A stretch of 64,000 bases of DNA from NCBI RefSeq assembly GCF_011881725.1, contig NZ_JAATUR010000011.1, positions 36,367-100,366 of the forward strand, in the 5' to 3' direction. Positions 29,794 to 39,137 of the stretch are shown here, piece after piece (the stretch's first letter is position 1; every line of letters starts with the position of its first letter). The stretch is from Escherichia coli. GTDB taxonomy: Bacteria > Pseudomonadota > Gammaproteobacteria > Enterobacterales > Enterobacteriaceae. The translations under genes and the position numbers were made by a program. The notes beneath the pieces were generated by a model. That model did not search any database. It saw only the letters and a list, made by a program, of their open reading frames with translations, and was not told the DNA's origin.

Positions 29794-30785
29794 TGCCATT
29801 ATTGGATATTCGTAACCTGACCATTGAATTTAAAACCGGTGATGAGTGGGTTAAAGCCGTCGACCGCGTGAGTATGACCTTAACCGAAGGTGAAATCCGC
29901 GGTCTTGTTGGCGAATCCGGCTCCGGTAAGAGTTTGATTGCGAAAGCGATTTGTGGGGTTAATAAAGATAACTGGCGTGTTACCGCTGACCGAATGCGTT
30001 TTGATGATATCGATTTGCTGCGCCTCTCCGCACGCGAACGGCGCAAACTGGTTGGACACAACGTGTCGATGATTTTCCAGGAACCGCAATCGTGTCTTGA
30101 CCCATCGGAACGTGTGGGTCGCCAGTTGATGCAGAACATTCCTGCCTGGACCTATAAAGGCCGTTGGTGGCAGCGTTTTGGCTGGCGCAAGCGTCGCGCC
30201 ATTGAGTTGCTACACCGCGTGGGGATTAAAGATCATAAAGATGCGATGCGCAGCTTTCCTTACGAGTTGACCGAAGGTGAATGCCAGAAAGTGATGATTG
30301 CCATCGCACTGGCGAATCAACCGCGTCTGCTGATTGCAGACGAACCGACAAACTCGATGGAGCCAACAACGCAGGCGCAAATTTTCCGCCTGCTGACGCG
30401 GTTGAATCAGAACAGCAACACCACTATTTTGCTTATCAGCCATGACTTACAAATGCTTAGCCAATGGGCGGATAAAATTAACGTACTTTATTGCGGCCAG
30501 ACAGTGGAAACCGCGCCAAGTCAGGAGCTGGTGACAATGCCGCATCATCCTTATACCCAGGCGTTGATCCGCGCAATACCTGACTTTGGCAGCGCGATGC
30601 CGCATAAAAGTCGCCTCAATACCTTGCCGGGCGCAATCCCATTGCTGGAACAATTACCGATTGGTTGTCGTCTGGGGCCGCGTTGCCCATATGCACAACG
30701 AGAATGCATTGTGACGCCGCGTCTGACAGGGGCGAAAAATCATCTCTATGCCTGTCATTTCCCGCTGAACATGGAGAAAGAGTGA
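29793..30785 (+). CDS. sapD: Sap ABC transporter ATP-binding protein SapD
   Basis: ATPase subunit, 330 residues. Walker A is GESGSGKS, Walker B LLIADEPT. The signature helix is unusual (LTEGECQKV in place of LSGGQ), as in the family. A C-terminal oligopeptide-transporter segment ([15 protein letters not shown]) carries Cys residues seen in Dpp/Opp ATPases that hold an Fe-S cluster. In E. coli SapD also confers ATP dependence on the Trk potassium system. Confidence 0.95.
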   Translation: MPLLDIRNLTIEFKTGDEWVKAVDRVSMTLTEGEIRGLVGESGSGKSLIAKAICGVNKDNWRVTADRMRFDDIDLLRLSARERRKLVGHNVSMIFQEPQSCLDPSERVGRQLMQNIPAWTYKGRWWQRFGWRKRRAIELLHRVGIKDHKDAMRSFPYELTEGECQKVMIAIALANQPRLLIADEPTNSMEPTTQAQIFRLLTRLNQNSNTTILLISHDLQMLSQWADKINVLYCGQTVETAPSQELVTMPHHPYTQALIRAIPDFGSAMPHKSRLNTLPGAIPLLEQLPIGCRLGPRCPYAQRECIVTPRLTGAKNHLYACHFPLNMEKE

Positions 30786-30786
30786 G

Positions 30787-31593
30787 ATGATAGAAACTCT
30801 GCTCGAAGTGCGTAATTTAAGCAAAACGTTCCGCTACCGGACCGGCTGGTTTCGTCGTCAGACCGTCGAAGCGGTAAAACCATTGAGCTTTACGCTACGT
30901 GAACGCCAGACGCTGGCGATTATTGGTGAGAACGGTTCCGGTAAATCAACGCTGGCAAAGATGCTGGCAGGAATGATTGAGCCAACCAGCGGCGAGTTAT
31001 TGATTGACGATCATCCTCTGCATTTTGGTGATTATTCCTTCCGAAGTCAGCGTATTCGCATGATATTTCAGGATCCATCGACCTCGTTGAATCCCCGTCA
31101 GCGTATCTCGCAAATTCTCGATTTTCCGCTGCGCCTTAACACGGACCTGGAGCCAGAACAACGCCGGAAGCAGATAATTGAAACGATGCGTATGGTCGGG
31201 CTGCTACCGGATCACGTCAGTTACTATCCGCATATGTTGGCACCAGGGCAAAAACAACGTCTGGGGCTGGCCCGCGCGCTGATATTGCGTCCAAAAGTGA
31301 TTATTGCCGACGAAGCCCTCGCCTCGCTGGATATGTCGATGCGTTCGCAGTTAATTAATTTGATGCTGGAGTTACAAGAAAAACAGGGGATCTCTTATAT
31401 CTATGTGACTCAGCATATTGGGATGATGAAGCATATCAGCGACCAGGTTCTGGTGATGCATCAGGGCGAGGTCGTCGAACGTGGCAGCACCGCGGATGTG
31501 CTGGCATCACCGCTGCATGAACTCACCAAACGGCTGATCGCCGGGCACTTTGGCGAGGCATTGACGGCGGATGCGTGGCGTAAAGATCGTTAG
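30787..31593 (+). CDS. sapF: Sap ABC transporter ATP-binding protein SapF
   Basis: Second ATPase subunit, 268 residues. Walker A GENGSGKS, Walker B VIIADEAL, and the signature region reads LAPGQKQR. It starts one base after the sapD stop, with GGAGAAAGAG as the ribosome site. It ends the operon before a strong hairpin. In K-12 the next genes are ycjD and fabI; here an efflux island intervenes. Confidence 0.95.
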   Translation: MIETLLEVRNLSKTFRYRTGWFRRQTVEAVKPLSFTLRERQTLAIIGENGSGKSTLAKMLAGMIEPTSGELLIDDHPLHFGDYSFRSQRIRMIFQDPSTSLNPRQRISQILDFPLRLNTDLEPEQRRKQIIETMRMVGLLPDHVSYYPHMLAPGQKQRLGLARALILRPKVIIADEALASLDMSMRSQLINLMLELQEKQGISYIYVTQHIGMMKHISDQVLVMHQGEVVERGSTADVLASPLHELTKRLIAGHFGEALTADAWRKDR

Positions 31594-31601
31594 TGTTCTG
31601 C

Positions 31602-31638
31602 CCTCATTCTGACAGGGAATATCCCCGTCAGAATGAGG
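31602..31638. terminator. Terminator between sapF and the efflux operon
   Basis: CCTCATTCTGAC (31602-31613) and GTCAGAATGAGG (31627-31638) are perfect 12-base arms, extended inside by GGG/CCC. It lies between convergent sapF and the MFS gene and can serve both, although the T-run is weak. Confidence 0.8.
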
Positions 31639-31644
31639 TATTCA

Positions 31645-32808
31645 TTACTTTTGATTGTCGACTCTGGTGAGAGCAACCAGCAATGCCAGCGTATAACACA
31701 CCATAATTGCCAGGCTCATTTTTAACAACGTTTCCCCACCTAACCCCGATAACGGCGCGGCTATACCGCCGAAGACAAACATGCTCATCCCCATCAACGC
31801 AGATGCTGTTCCTGATTCTTGCGTCCCTACAGCACTCATGGCCTCTGCCCCACCAACAGTGCCTATGCCGCTACAAAATGCAATGGTGAAAAATAATGCC
31901 ACCAGTGCCGGAATGGGTAACTGCAACCATGCACATAAAAATGTGAGTGATGCACACATAATCGCCGCTAACAGGCCAGCTCTCAGCAATGTAATCGCGT
32001 TAATTCGTTGAGCCAGGCGCGAGAAGCTCCATGAAGCGATGATAAGTCCGATGCCGTTAAGGCCAAACACCAGGCTAAATTGCATTGGACTAAAGCCAAA
32101 TTCTTTCTGCAACACGAACGACGAAGAGCCGATGTACGCAAACAAACCTGCCAGCATAAAACTTTGAATCAGGCAAAAACGCATAAAACGGCGGTTCTGC
32201 ATCACGCTTCGCCCGGTTAATAGCAATGATGAGCCCCTTTTATTTTCTGGCAATGTCTCATTGATAAATAAAAGGCAGCCCAGCAACAGCACGGCACTAA
32301 TTCCGGCCATCACCCAGAATAAAGTGCGCCAGTCAAAAGTGCTGACAATGTAACCGCCCAGCACTGGCGACAACACCGGCGCCAGGCCATTGACCGTCAT
32401 CAGCAGAGCAAAGAACTGGGTCAGCGTGACGCCCTGATATTTGTCACGAGCAATAGAACGAGAGAGCACCGAACCACCTGCCCCCGCGATCCCCTGAATA
32501 AAACGCCAGACCACCAGCCAGTAAATATTGTTCGTTGTCGCGCACAAAATGGAGGAGACAATAAACAATAGCAACGACAAGATTAACGGGCGTTTACGCC
32601 CTATTTTGTCGCTCAGAGGACCAAATAACAGTTGGCCTACGCCAAGACCGATCAGTGATGCGGTCAGCGTTAATTGCGTTATGGTCGTGGTTGCCGCCAG
32701 TTGCTCAGACATCTCCGGCAAAGCTGGCAAATAAAGATCCGTACACATTGGGCCGATACCGGCTAAAAGACCAAGAATCAATGCCCAAGAAAGAGAGACT
32801 CTAGCCAT
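31645..32808 (-). CDS. Bcr/CflA-type drug efflux MFS transporter
   Basis: Predicted inner-membrane proton antiporter of 387 residues in the Bcr/CflA (DHA1) family. Twelve hydrophobic helices are evident. LPALPEMSEQL after helix 1 and LFGPLSDKIGRKRPL (the MFS A motif, about 61-75) are typical, and helix 5 carries GLAPVLSPVLGGYI (the antiporter C motif). It is last in a unit with RND pump genes, 8 bases after the outer-membrane factor gene, so likely co-transcribed. An MFS pump in an RND operon is uncommon. The substrate cannot be told from sequence. Confidence 0.85.
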   Translation of the reverse strand: MARVSLSWALILGLLAGIGPMCTDLYLPALPEMSEQLAATTTITQLTLTASLIGLGVGQLLFGPLSDKIGRKRPLILSLLLFIVSSILCATTNNIYWLVVWRFIQGIAGAGGSVLSRSIARDKYQGVTLTQFFALLMTVNGLAPVLSPVLGGYIVSTFDWRTLFWVMAGISAVLLLGCLLFINETLPENKRGSSLLLTGRSVMQNRRFMRFCLIQSFMLAGLFAYIGSSSFVLQKEFGFSPMQFSLVFGLNGIGLIIASWSFSRLAQRINAITLLRAGLLAAIMCASLTFLCAWLQLPIPALVALFFTIAFCSGIGTVGGAEAMSAVGTQESGTASALMGMSMFVFGGIAAPLSGLGGETLLKMSLAIMVCYTLALLVALTRVDNQK

Positions 32809-32816
32809 ACTATTCC

Positions 32817-34190
32817 TTACTTGAGTGATGACATGCCTCCGCCCAGCGACTGCCAGAGCGTAATTCTGTTTGTAAAATCAGTTAGTTGCAATGACAGCAG
32901 CGCCTGCTGTGCACTCCACAAGCTGCGCTGTGCCGTCAACACGGTCAGGTAATCACCGACACCGGCCTGATAACGGCGTAGGCCAATATCAACCGTTTGC
33001 TGTTCAGCTTTAACATACTGACGCTGTGCATCCAGTTGCTCTTCAAGCGTGGTCCGTCTGGCCAGCGCGTTAGCGACATCTTTAAACGCGCTCTGAACGG
33101 CTTTTTCATAAGTGGCAATAAGCCCGCGCTTTTGAGCTTCTGCGTAACGAAGCTGCGCCAGATTACTACCGCCGGTGAACAGCGGTAATGTGACCGATGG
33201 CGCAAATGACCAGACCTGCATTCCGTGACTAAACAGCGATGACAATGCGTCACTGCCAACACCGGCACTGGCAGTCAGCGAAATCGTCGGGAAGAAGTTT
33301 GCCCGTGCTGCGCCAATATCAGCATTGGCGCTCTTCAGATTATGTTCCGCTTCCTGGATATCCGGGCGACACAGCAGAACGTCAGATGACACTCCCGCAG
33401 GAACCAGGCTTATCATCTGTTCTGGCAGGCTTTCCAGTGTTCCCGGTAGCAGATTTTCCGCAAGCGTAGTACCAGCCAGTAAATTCAGGGCGTTTTTATC
33501 CTGCATTACTTGTGTCTGATAGCTGGCAACGCTGGCGCGCGCCTGCTGATAAACACTCATCGCCTCACTGACATCTGTCGCTGCCGCCGTGCCAACCTGC
33601 TGCTGACGCTGAATAATTTTCAATGAGTTCTCTGCACTGGCCATCGTTTCTTTTGCCAGGGCCAGACTGCTGTTATCAGCCGCCAGCGTCAGCCAGGCCG
33701 TGCTGATTTCGGCAATCAGCGTTAAACGGGTATTCTGGGCTGTATATTCACTGGCAAGCCAGGTTTCCCGCGCTGCCCGCGATAAACTCTGATTACGACC
33801 AAACAGATCTAACGTAAAACTGGACACTGTGCCGTCAGCCTCGGCAGTGGTACCCGTGCCATTCGCCAGCGAACGACTGCGGGTCGAACTTAAGGCCGCA
33901 TTGACCGTCGGGAATAACGACGCATTAGTTTGCCCATATAGCGCCCGTGCTGAATCAATATCAGCAATCGCTTTTTGCACATCGCGGTTACTGTTTAGTG
34001 CAATGGTCACCACTTGCTGCAATCGGGGATCGTGGATCACCTGCTGCCAGTCATGGCTGATTGCTTTCCCCTGGCCTTGTGCTCCCGGCAAGGTCGCCGG
34101 GATTGGGGATTCAGGCGTGCTGTAATGGGGATCGAGCGAGACACATCCCGCACTCAACAGCACCAGAAAAATAAGAGAACGACGCAACAT
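32817..34190 (-). CDS. Outer-membrane efflux lipoprotein (OprM/NodT family)
   Basis: Trimeric outer-membrane channel of 457 residues. A lipoprotein signal peptide MLRRSLIFLVLLSAGC places the lipidated cysteine at 16. Two OEP repeats follow (about 60-250 and 270-450), with periodic coiled-coil helices such as RDVQKAIADIDSARALYGQ and RRYQAGVGDYLTVLTAQRSL. It starts 3 bases after the RND gene stop, so the three pump parts are co-translated. It resembles EefC, CusC and OprM; I would not give a firm name. Confidence 0.88.
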   Translation of the reverse strand: MLRRSLIFLVLLSAGCVSLDPHYSTPESPIPATLPGAQGQGKAISHDWQQVIHDPRLQQVVTIALNSNRDVQKAIADIDSARALYGQTNASLFPTVNAALSSTRSRSLANGTGTTAEADGTVSSFTLDLFGRNQSLSRAARETWLASEYTAQNTRLTLIAEISTAWLTLAADNSSLALAKETMASAENSLKIIQRQQQVGTAAATDVSEAMSVYQQARASVASYQTQVMQDKNALNLLAGTTLAENLLPGTLESLPEQMISLVPAGVSSDVLLCRPDIQEAEHNLKSANADIGAARANFFPTISLTASAGVGSDALSSLFSHGMQVWSFAPSVTLPLFTGGSNLAQLRYAEAQKRGLIATYEKAVQSAFKDVANALARRTTLEEQLDAQRQYVKAEQQTVDIGLRRYQAGVGDYLTVLTAQRSLWSAQQALLSLQLTDFTNRITLWQSLGGGMSSLK

Positions 34191-34193
34191 AAC

Positions 34194-37100
34194 TTACTCC
34201 TGACGGCGCGGTTTACCAGCAAACAAACGTTTCACCAGTACAAAAAACAGAGGTACAAAGAAAATGGCCAGTAATGTAGCGGTCAACGTACCGCCAATAA
34301 TGCCCGTACCAATGGCGATACGGCTGTTCGCACCTGCGCCGGTCGCCATCGCCAGCGGCATTACCCCTGCAATAAACGCCAGCGAGGTCATGATAATTGG
34401 GCGTAAACGGGTCTGCGCCGCGCGTAATGCAGCCCGGCTCAGGGAAAAGCCCTCAGCAACAGCCGCTTCAGCAAATTCCACAATCAGAATGGCGTTTCTC
34501 GACGACAAACCGATAGTGGTTAATAGCGCTACCTGGAAGTAAACGTCGTTGTTTAAATCACGCATCCAGGCCGCCAGCGCCGCACCAAGAAGTCCCAGCG
34601 GGATCACCAGAATGACGGAGAACGGGACTGACCAGCTTTCATACAGTGCTGCAAGGCAAAGGAAAACCACCAGAATAGAGACCGCGTACAGGCTCAGTGC
34701 CTGACCGCTGGCCAGTTTTTCCTGCAATGACAAACCACTCCAGGCCCAGGTCGTTCCTGCCGGAAGGCTGTTTGCCAGTTCCTCCATTTTTGTCATCGCG
34801 TCGCCGGAACTAAAGCCACTTGCATTTTCACCCTGAATTTCATAGGCCGCGGAACCGTTGTAGCGCACCAGTTTTTCCGGGCCATAGATCCATCGCGTAG
34901 TGGCAAAAGCAGAGAAAGGCGTCATGGCGTTATCGCTACCGCGCACAAACCATTTCCCTAAATCTGATGGCGCAGAACGATATTCACTGTCGCCCTGAAT
35001 GTAGACTTTCTTCACACGACCACGATCAATAAAGTCATTCACATAAGTACCGCCCCACGCGCTGGCTAGCGTGTTGGTGACATCGCTTAAGCTCAACCCC
35101 AGCGATACCGCTTTATTGTTATCAATATCTACCTGCAATTGCGGCATTTGCGGCAGGTCATTGGCACGCACAGAAATCAATTCAGGACTTTGATTAGCCT
35201 GTTCAATCAACTGATTACGCATTTTAAGCAAGGTTTCACGGTCAGTAGCGCCACTTGCCATTAATTCAAACGTAAAGCCATTGCTTTGTCCCAGTCCATC
35301 AACTGCGGGCGGCGTCATCGCAAATACCGTGGCATCACGAATTGTGCCCAACTCTTTGGTTGCCCGTAAGGCGATAGCCTGGGCGGTATTTTCTGCCCCT
35401 TTACGTTGTGACCAGTTTTTCAACGAGACAAACGCCATCCCGGTGTTCTGTCCGCTGCCGCTAAAACTAAAACCATCAACGGTAAAAATGACATCGGTGT
35501 TTGCTTTTTCGTTCACCAGGAACCAGTCAACGATCTGGCGGTTTACTTCTGCTGTACGAACTGCGGTCGCCCCGGCTGGCAGCGTGTACTGCACCATGAT
35601 TTCCCCCTGATCTTCAGTGGGTAAGAAACTGCCCGGCAGTTTCCACATCATCAGGGCCATACCGCCACCCAGCACGACATAAACGCCCATCGTTCGGGCA
35701 GCACGGCGCAGGACATAGAGCACGCCTCGCTGATATTTATCTTCAGTACGGCGGTAAAAACGGTTAAATGTGCCGAAAAATCCTTTTTTATGTGGCGGAA
35801 CATGCTGTAGAACGGAACCACATAGCGCAGGTGTCAGGGTCAATGCCACCACCACGGAAAGCAACATCGCGGAGATGATGGTGATGGAGAACTGACGATA
35901 AATTACACCGGTAGAGCCCCCAAAGAAGGCCATTGGCAGAAATACGGCCGACAGTACCAGAGCAATAGCAACCAGAGCGCCAGAAATTTCGCCCATTGAT
36001 TTTTCCGTGGCTGCTCGCGCAGGCAGTCCTTCGTCGCGCATAATACGTTCGACGTTCTCCACCACCACAATGGCATCGTCCACCAGCAAGCCGATCGCCA
36101 GCACCATTGCGAACAACGTCAGGGTATTAATCGAATAGCCAAACAACGCAAGAACGCCGAATGTGCCCAGCAAAACAACGGGGACTGCCAACGCAGGGAT
36201 CAGCGTAGCGCGCAGGTTTTGCAGGAATAAATACATTACGCAAACCACCAGTACGATGGCTTCAAACAGCGTCTGAATTACGTCCTCTACGGAGATTTTA
36301 ATAAATTCCGTGCTGTCTTTGGGGTATGCGATGTCGTATCCCTGGGGCATGTTCCGCTGGAATTCGGCAATCTTATCCTTGACCAGTGTTGCCGTATTTA
36401 ATGCATTTGCACCGGGCGAAAGCATTACCGCCACCCCTGCAGACGGGTGACCATTAAGTTTGCCGATCGCGGTATAATCTTCGCTGCCCATCTCGACGCG
36501 AGCCACATCGTTTATGCGCACAACTGCGCCGTCTGACTGGCTTTTCACGATAATATTTTTGAACTGATCCACCGTCTGCAAACGAGACTGCGCCCGTACC
36601 GTTGCGGTCAGTTGCTGAGTGTTTGGCGAAGGTAAAGCCCCTATTTTCCCGGCAGTCACCTGCACGTTTTGCGCTTCAATAGCACTTTGCACGTCTGAAG
36701 GCATCAGCGAGTAAGAGGCCAGTTTGGCTGGGTCAAGCCAGATGCGCATAGCGTATTCCGCGCCAAAGACTTGCAGACTCCCCACACCTTCAACACGCGC
36801 CAGCGGATCCTGAACGTTACTGACCAACCAGTCGGCGATATCAGAACTGGAGGCTTTATCAGTAGTGTCATACACGGCAGCAATCAGCAAAAAGTTGCTT
36901 TGTGATTTCTCCACCGTAACACCCGTTTGCTGGACTTCACTCGGCAAGCGCGACTCTGCTTGCTGAATTTTATTCTGCACCTGAACCTGCGCAGTGTCGG
37001 GATCGGTACCTTGCTCAAAGGTCACATTAATACTGACCGAACCATCAGAACTGCTGGTTGAGCTGAAATAGAGTAAATTATCCAGCCCGGTGAGTTGCTG

Positions 37101-37301
37101 CTCGATAACCTGAGTCACACTGTTTTCCAGCGTTTCGGCAGAAGCACCGGTATAAGTAGCTGAAATTTTGATGGTCGGCGGCGCGACGTCAGGATATTGC
37201 GCGACAGGTAATGTGCGAATGGCCAGAATACCAGCCAACATAATCAAAATGGCGATAACCCAGGCAAAGACGGGCCTGCGGACAAAAAAGCGCGAAAACA
37301 T
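34194..37301 (-). CDS. RND multidrug efflux permease (HAE1/AcrB type)
   Basis: Inner-membrane proton-driven pump of 1035 residues, the normal HAE1 length. MFSRFFVRRPVFAWVIAI is the typical first helix. The two large periplasmic loops (about 30-335 and 560-870) are present. Helix 4 carries the proton-relay Asp pair in GLLVDDAIVVVEN (about 405). The FGGSTGVIYRQFSIT region and the 12-helix layout are intact. The adaptor gene stop shares one base with its ATG. It resembles AcrB, and by context EefB of Klebsiella/Enterobacter, but the exact subgroup is unproven. Confidence 0.92.
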   Translation of the reverse strand: MFSRFFVRRPVFAWVIAILIMLAGILAIRTLPVAQYPDVAPPTIKISATYTGASAETLENSVTQVIEQQLTGLDNLLYFSSTSSSDGSVSINVTFEQGTDPDTAQVQVQNKIQQAESRLPSEVQQTGVTVEKSQSNFLLIAAVYDTTDKASSSDIADWLVSNVQDPLARVEGVGSLQVFGAEYAMRIWLDPAKLASYSLMPSDVQSAIEAQNVQVTAGKIGALPSPNTQQLTATVRAQSRLQTVDQFKNIIVKSQSDGAVVRINDVARVEMGSEDYTAIGKLNGHPSAGVAVMLSPGANALNTATLVKDKIAEFQRNMPQGYDIAYPKDSTEFIKISVEDVIQTLFEAIVLVVCVMYLFLQNLRATLIPALAVPVVLLGTFGVLALFGYSINTLTLFAMVLAIGLLVDDAIVVVENVERIMRDEGLPARAATEKSMGEISGALVAIALVLSAVFLPMAFFGGSTGVIYRQFSITIISAMLLSVVVALTLTPALCGSVLQHVPPHKKGFFGTFNRFYRRTEDKYQRGVLYVLRRAARTMGVYVVLGGGMALMMWKLPGSFLPTEDQGEIMVQYTLPAGATAVRTAEVNRQIVDWFLVNEKANTDVIFTVDGFSFSGSGQNTGMAFVSLKNWSQRKGAENTAQAIALRATKELGTIRDATVFAMTPPAVDGLGQSNGFTFELMASGATDRETLLKMRNQLIEQANQSPELISVRANDLPQMPQLQVDIDNNKAVSLGLSLSDVTNTLASAWGGTYVNDFIDRGRVKKVYIQGDSEYRSAPSDLGKWFVRGSDNAMTPFSAFATTRWIYGPEKLVRYNGSAAYEIQGENASGFSSGDAMTKMEELANSLPAGTTWAWSGLSLQEKLASGQALSLYAVSILVVFLCLAALYESWSVPFSVILVIPLGLLGAALAAWMRDLNNDVYFQVALLTTIGLSSRNAILIVEFAEAAVAEGFSLSRAALRAAQTRLRPIIMTSLAFIAGVMPLAMATGAGANSRIAIGTGIIGGTLTATLLAIFFVPLFFVLVKRLFAGKPRRQE

Positions 37302-38422
37302 CAGGCATTGCCTCCATTAGCCTGAACTTCAACAGCCTTGACGGCCTGCCCTGAAGTTACTTTGGCGGAACCTTCAACAATCAGTCGGTCGCCGTTGTGC
37401 AGGCCGTTCAGCACCAGCCATTTATCACCATACGTTTCTCCCGTTTCGAGAGTACGCTGCTCTACTTTATTGTCTTTATTCACTACCAGCGCAGTAGCAT
37501 TGCCTTTGGCATCGCGAGTGATACCCTGTTGTGGCGCGAGAATGGCGTCTTCCATCACACCTTCATCGATACGAGCGCGAACAAACATCCCGGGTAACAA
37601 CTGCTGTTGTGGATTTGGGAAAATTGCCCGTAATGTTACTGAGCCGGTAGATTCATCCACAGCCACTTCAGTGAGTTCCAGACGCCCTTTTTCGCTGTAC
37701 GTTGTACCATCTTCCAGAATAAGTGAGACGCTCATGGTGTCACTGTTGGTCGCCAGCGACTGTTTGCGCAGATGCAGTAAATCGACACTGGAGCGAGTGA
37801 GGTCAACATACATTGTCTCCAGACCTCGAATTGTCGTTAACGCCGTATCTTGCGACGCGGTCACCAGTGCGCCAGGTGTCACCGACGAAATGCCAATACG
37901 CCCGGAAATTGGCGCGGTTACCGTGGTCCAGTCAAGATTAATACGCGCTGTTTCCAGCGCGGCTTTCTTCGCCTCTACACTGGCTTTATCTTGTTCGCAG
38001 GTAGACTGAGCATCATCAGCAGCTTGTTGTGACACACCATTCTCTTTCACCAGTCGGGCATAACGCTGCGCTTTCTGGCAATCGGCTTTTACCAGTGCCT
38101 GCGCCTGTTGTAATGCGGCTCGAGCTTCATTCCATGCCGCCCGATAACTGGCCGCATCAATTTGATACAGTGGTTGTCCGGCCTTAACTAAATCACCTTC
38201 AGTAAACAGACGTTTCTGAATAATCCCGCCTACCTGTGGACGTACTTCTGCACTGAGTGCAGCACTGGTACGCCCGGTTAATTCACTGACTATCGAAACA
38301 GGTTGAGATTTGAGCGTAACAACGCCCACTTCTGTTTCTGACGGGGATGAATTGTTATTTTGCGTATTATCACAACCAGATAAGAGCAGCATTGCCACTA
38401 CAGACGTTGCCAGATATTTCAT
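37301..38422 (-). CDS. RND pump membrane-fusion adaptor lipoprotein
   Basis: Periplasmic adaptor of 373 residues joining the pump and the outer-membrane channel. A signal peptide with lipobox LLSGC places the lipidated cysteine at 16. The order is the usual one. A split lipoyl domain has halves near GGIIQKRLFTEGDLVKAGQ and WTTVTAPISGRIG. Between them is an alpha-hairpin (about 90-165) rich in Ala, Gln and Lys with two extra Cys. A beta-barrel (about 190-290) and a membrane-proximal domain (about 290-360) follow. CTGGAG precedes the ATG. It is first in the operon. Confidence 0.9.
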   Translation of the reverse strand: MKYLATSVVAMLLLSGCDNTQNNNSSPSETEVGVVTLKSQPVSIVSELTGRTSAALSAEVRPQVGGIIQKRLFTEGDLVKAGQPLYQIDAASYRAAWNEARAALQQAQALVKADCQKAQRYARLVKENGVSQQAADDAQSTCEQDKASVEAKKAALETARINLDWTTVTAPISGRIGISSVTPGALVTASQDTALTTIRGLETMYVDLTRSSVDLLHLRKQSLATNSDTMSVSLILEDGTTYSEKGRLELTEVAVDESTGSVTLRAIFPNPQQQLLPGMFVRARIDEGVMEDAILAPQQGITRDAKGNATALVVNKDNKVEQRTLETGETYGDKWLVLNGLHNGDRLIVEGSAKVTSGQAVKAVEVQANGGNA

Positions 38423-38440
38423 TATTTTCTCCAGGTGAAC

Positions 38441-38473
38441 AATATCCTCCTCATTAAAATTAACGAGGATATT
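38441..38473 (-). promoter_or_regulatory. Leader hairpin ahead of the efflux operon
   Basis: AATATCCTC (38441-38449) and GAGGATATT (38465-38473) are perfect 9-base arms with an AT-rich loop, ending 19 bases before the adaptor start codon. No T-run follows, so an operator or 5'-UTR hairpin fits better than a terminator. Confidence 0.45.
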
Positions 38474-38505
38474 TCAGGCATGTTCAGATATAACGAACCC
38501 GCATC

Positions 38506-38521
38506 GCGAAATAAATTTCGC
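38506..38521 (-). promoter_or_regulatory. Palindromic operator candidate for the efflux operon
   Basis: GCGAAATAAATTTCGC, perfect 7-base arms around AA, extended by AT on both sides after one mismatch. It lies 84 bases upstream of the adaptor start and between it and tetR. Length and symmetry suit a TetR-family dimer. A weak promoter (TTTATT, 16 bases, TTATAT on the minus strand) would overlap it. Confidence 0.5.
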
Positions 38522-38531
38522 AATGAAATAA

Positions 38532-38550
38532 GGGGGATTAACACCCCCCC
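38532..38550 (-). terminator. Short hairpin after tetR-family gene
   Basis: GGGGG/CCCCC arms around a 7-base loop followed by TTATTT on the minus strand, about 20 bases after the regulator stop. It may separate regulator and pump transcripts. Confidence 0.5.
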
Positions 38551-38570
38551 GCTAACGGTTAATTTTTTTC

Positions 38571-39137
38571 TTATTTATTTATCAACATACTAATAATATC
38601 CTGATATATTTCCTGCAGATGTTGTGGATCGCTTTTTTGCGGTGTTAAGCGACGATAAACAGTACCTTCCATCATGGTGGCAAACACCTCAACGCAACAA
38701 CGAATGTGTTCATCGCTAAGATGGGGATGCATTCTTTTCATATGCGTACAACCGTTAGAGAACATTCTGGCGTCAGCTTCTTCAAGCATTGCCATCACCC
38801 GCGGGTTGCGTGTGGCTTCTGCGGCCACTTCCAACATCAATGCATCATCGTCTTCATTTAAAGATTTTCGCAAAGCAAGGACTTCCGGGAAGTGATCGGT
38901 ACGTGCGTCAATGTCCATCTGGGCAATACGAAAGTCGATGATACGGCGAACCATCTCTTCAATAATGGCGTCTTTGTTGGCGAAGTAACGATAGATCTGA
39001 CCCACGCTAAGCTGAGCTTCACTGGCAATTTGCGACATACTGGCGGCATGAAAACCGCAGCGACGAAAACACCGACGGGCGGCGTTAATGATTTCATCCT
39101 GACGCTGTTTGTGGCGTATCTCCAGCTTGCTAGTCAT
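38571..39137 (-). CDS. TetR-family repressor of the efflux operon
   Basis: A 188-residue predicted repressor. The N-terminal HTH is MSQIASEAQLSVGQIYRYFANKDAI (split; about 34-58), the classic TetR recognition helix with YxYF. The rest is an all-helical ligand-binding domain. It lies upstream of the pump genes on the same strand and has two nearby palindromes, so autoregulation and pump repression are likely. It resembles AcrR/EefR-type regulators in layout; the ligand is unknown. Confidence 0.88.
   Translation of the reverse strand: MTSKLEIRHKQRQDEIINAARRCFRRCGFHAASMSQIASEAQLSVGQIYRYFANKDAIIEEMVRRIIDFRIAQMDIDARTDHFPEVLALRKSLNEDDDALMLEVAAEATRNPRVMAMLEEADARMFSNGCTHMKRMHPHLSDEHIRCCVEVFATMMEGTVYRRLTPQKSDPQHLQEIYQDIISMLINK

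Noticed and set aside
31602..31638. Perfect 12-base repeat as an insertion or attachment site of the efflux island
   Set aside because: No second copy at the other edge near 39.2 kb. A shared terminator explains it.
37338..38009. 223-codon plus-strand ORF rich in Ser, Thr and Arg
   Set aside because: Antisense shadow of the adaptor gene, with composition typical of reverse frames of GC-rich codons.
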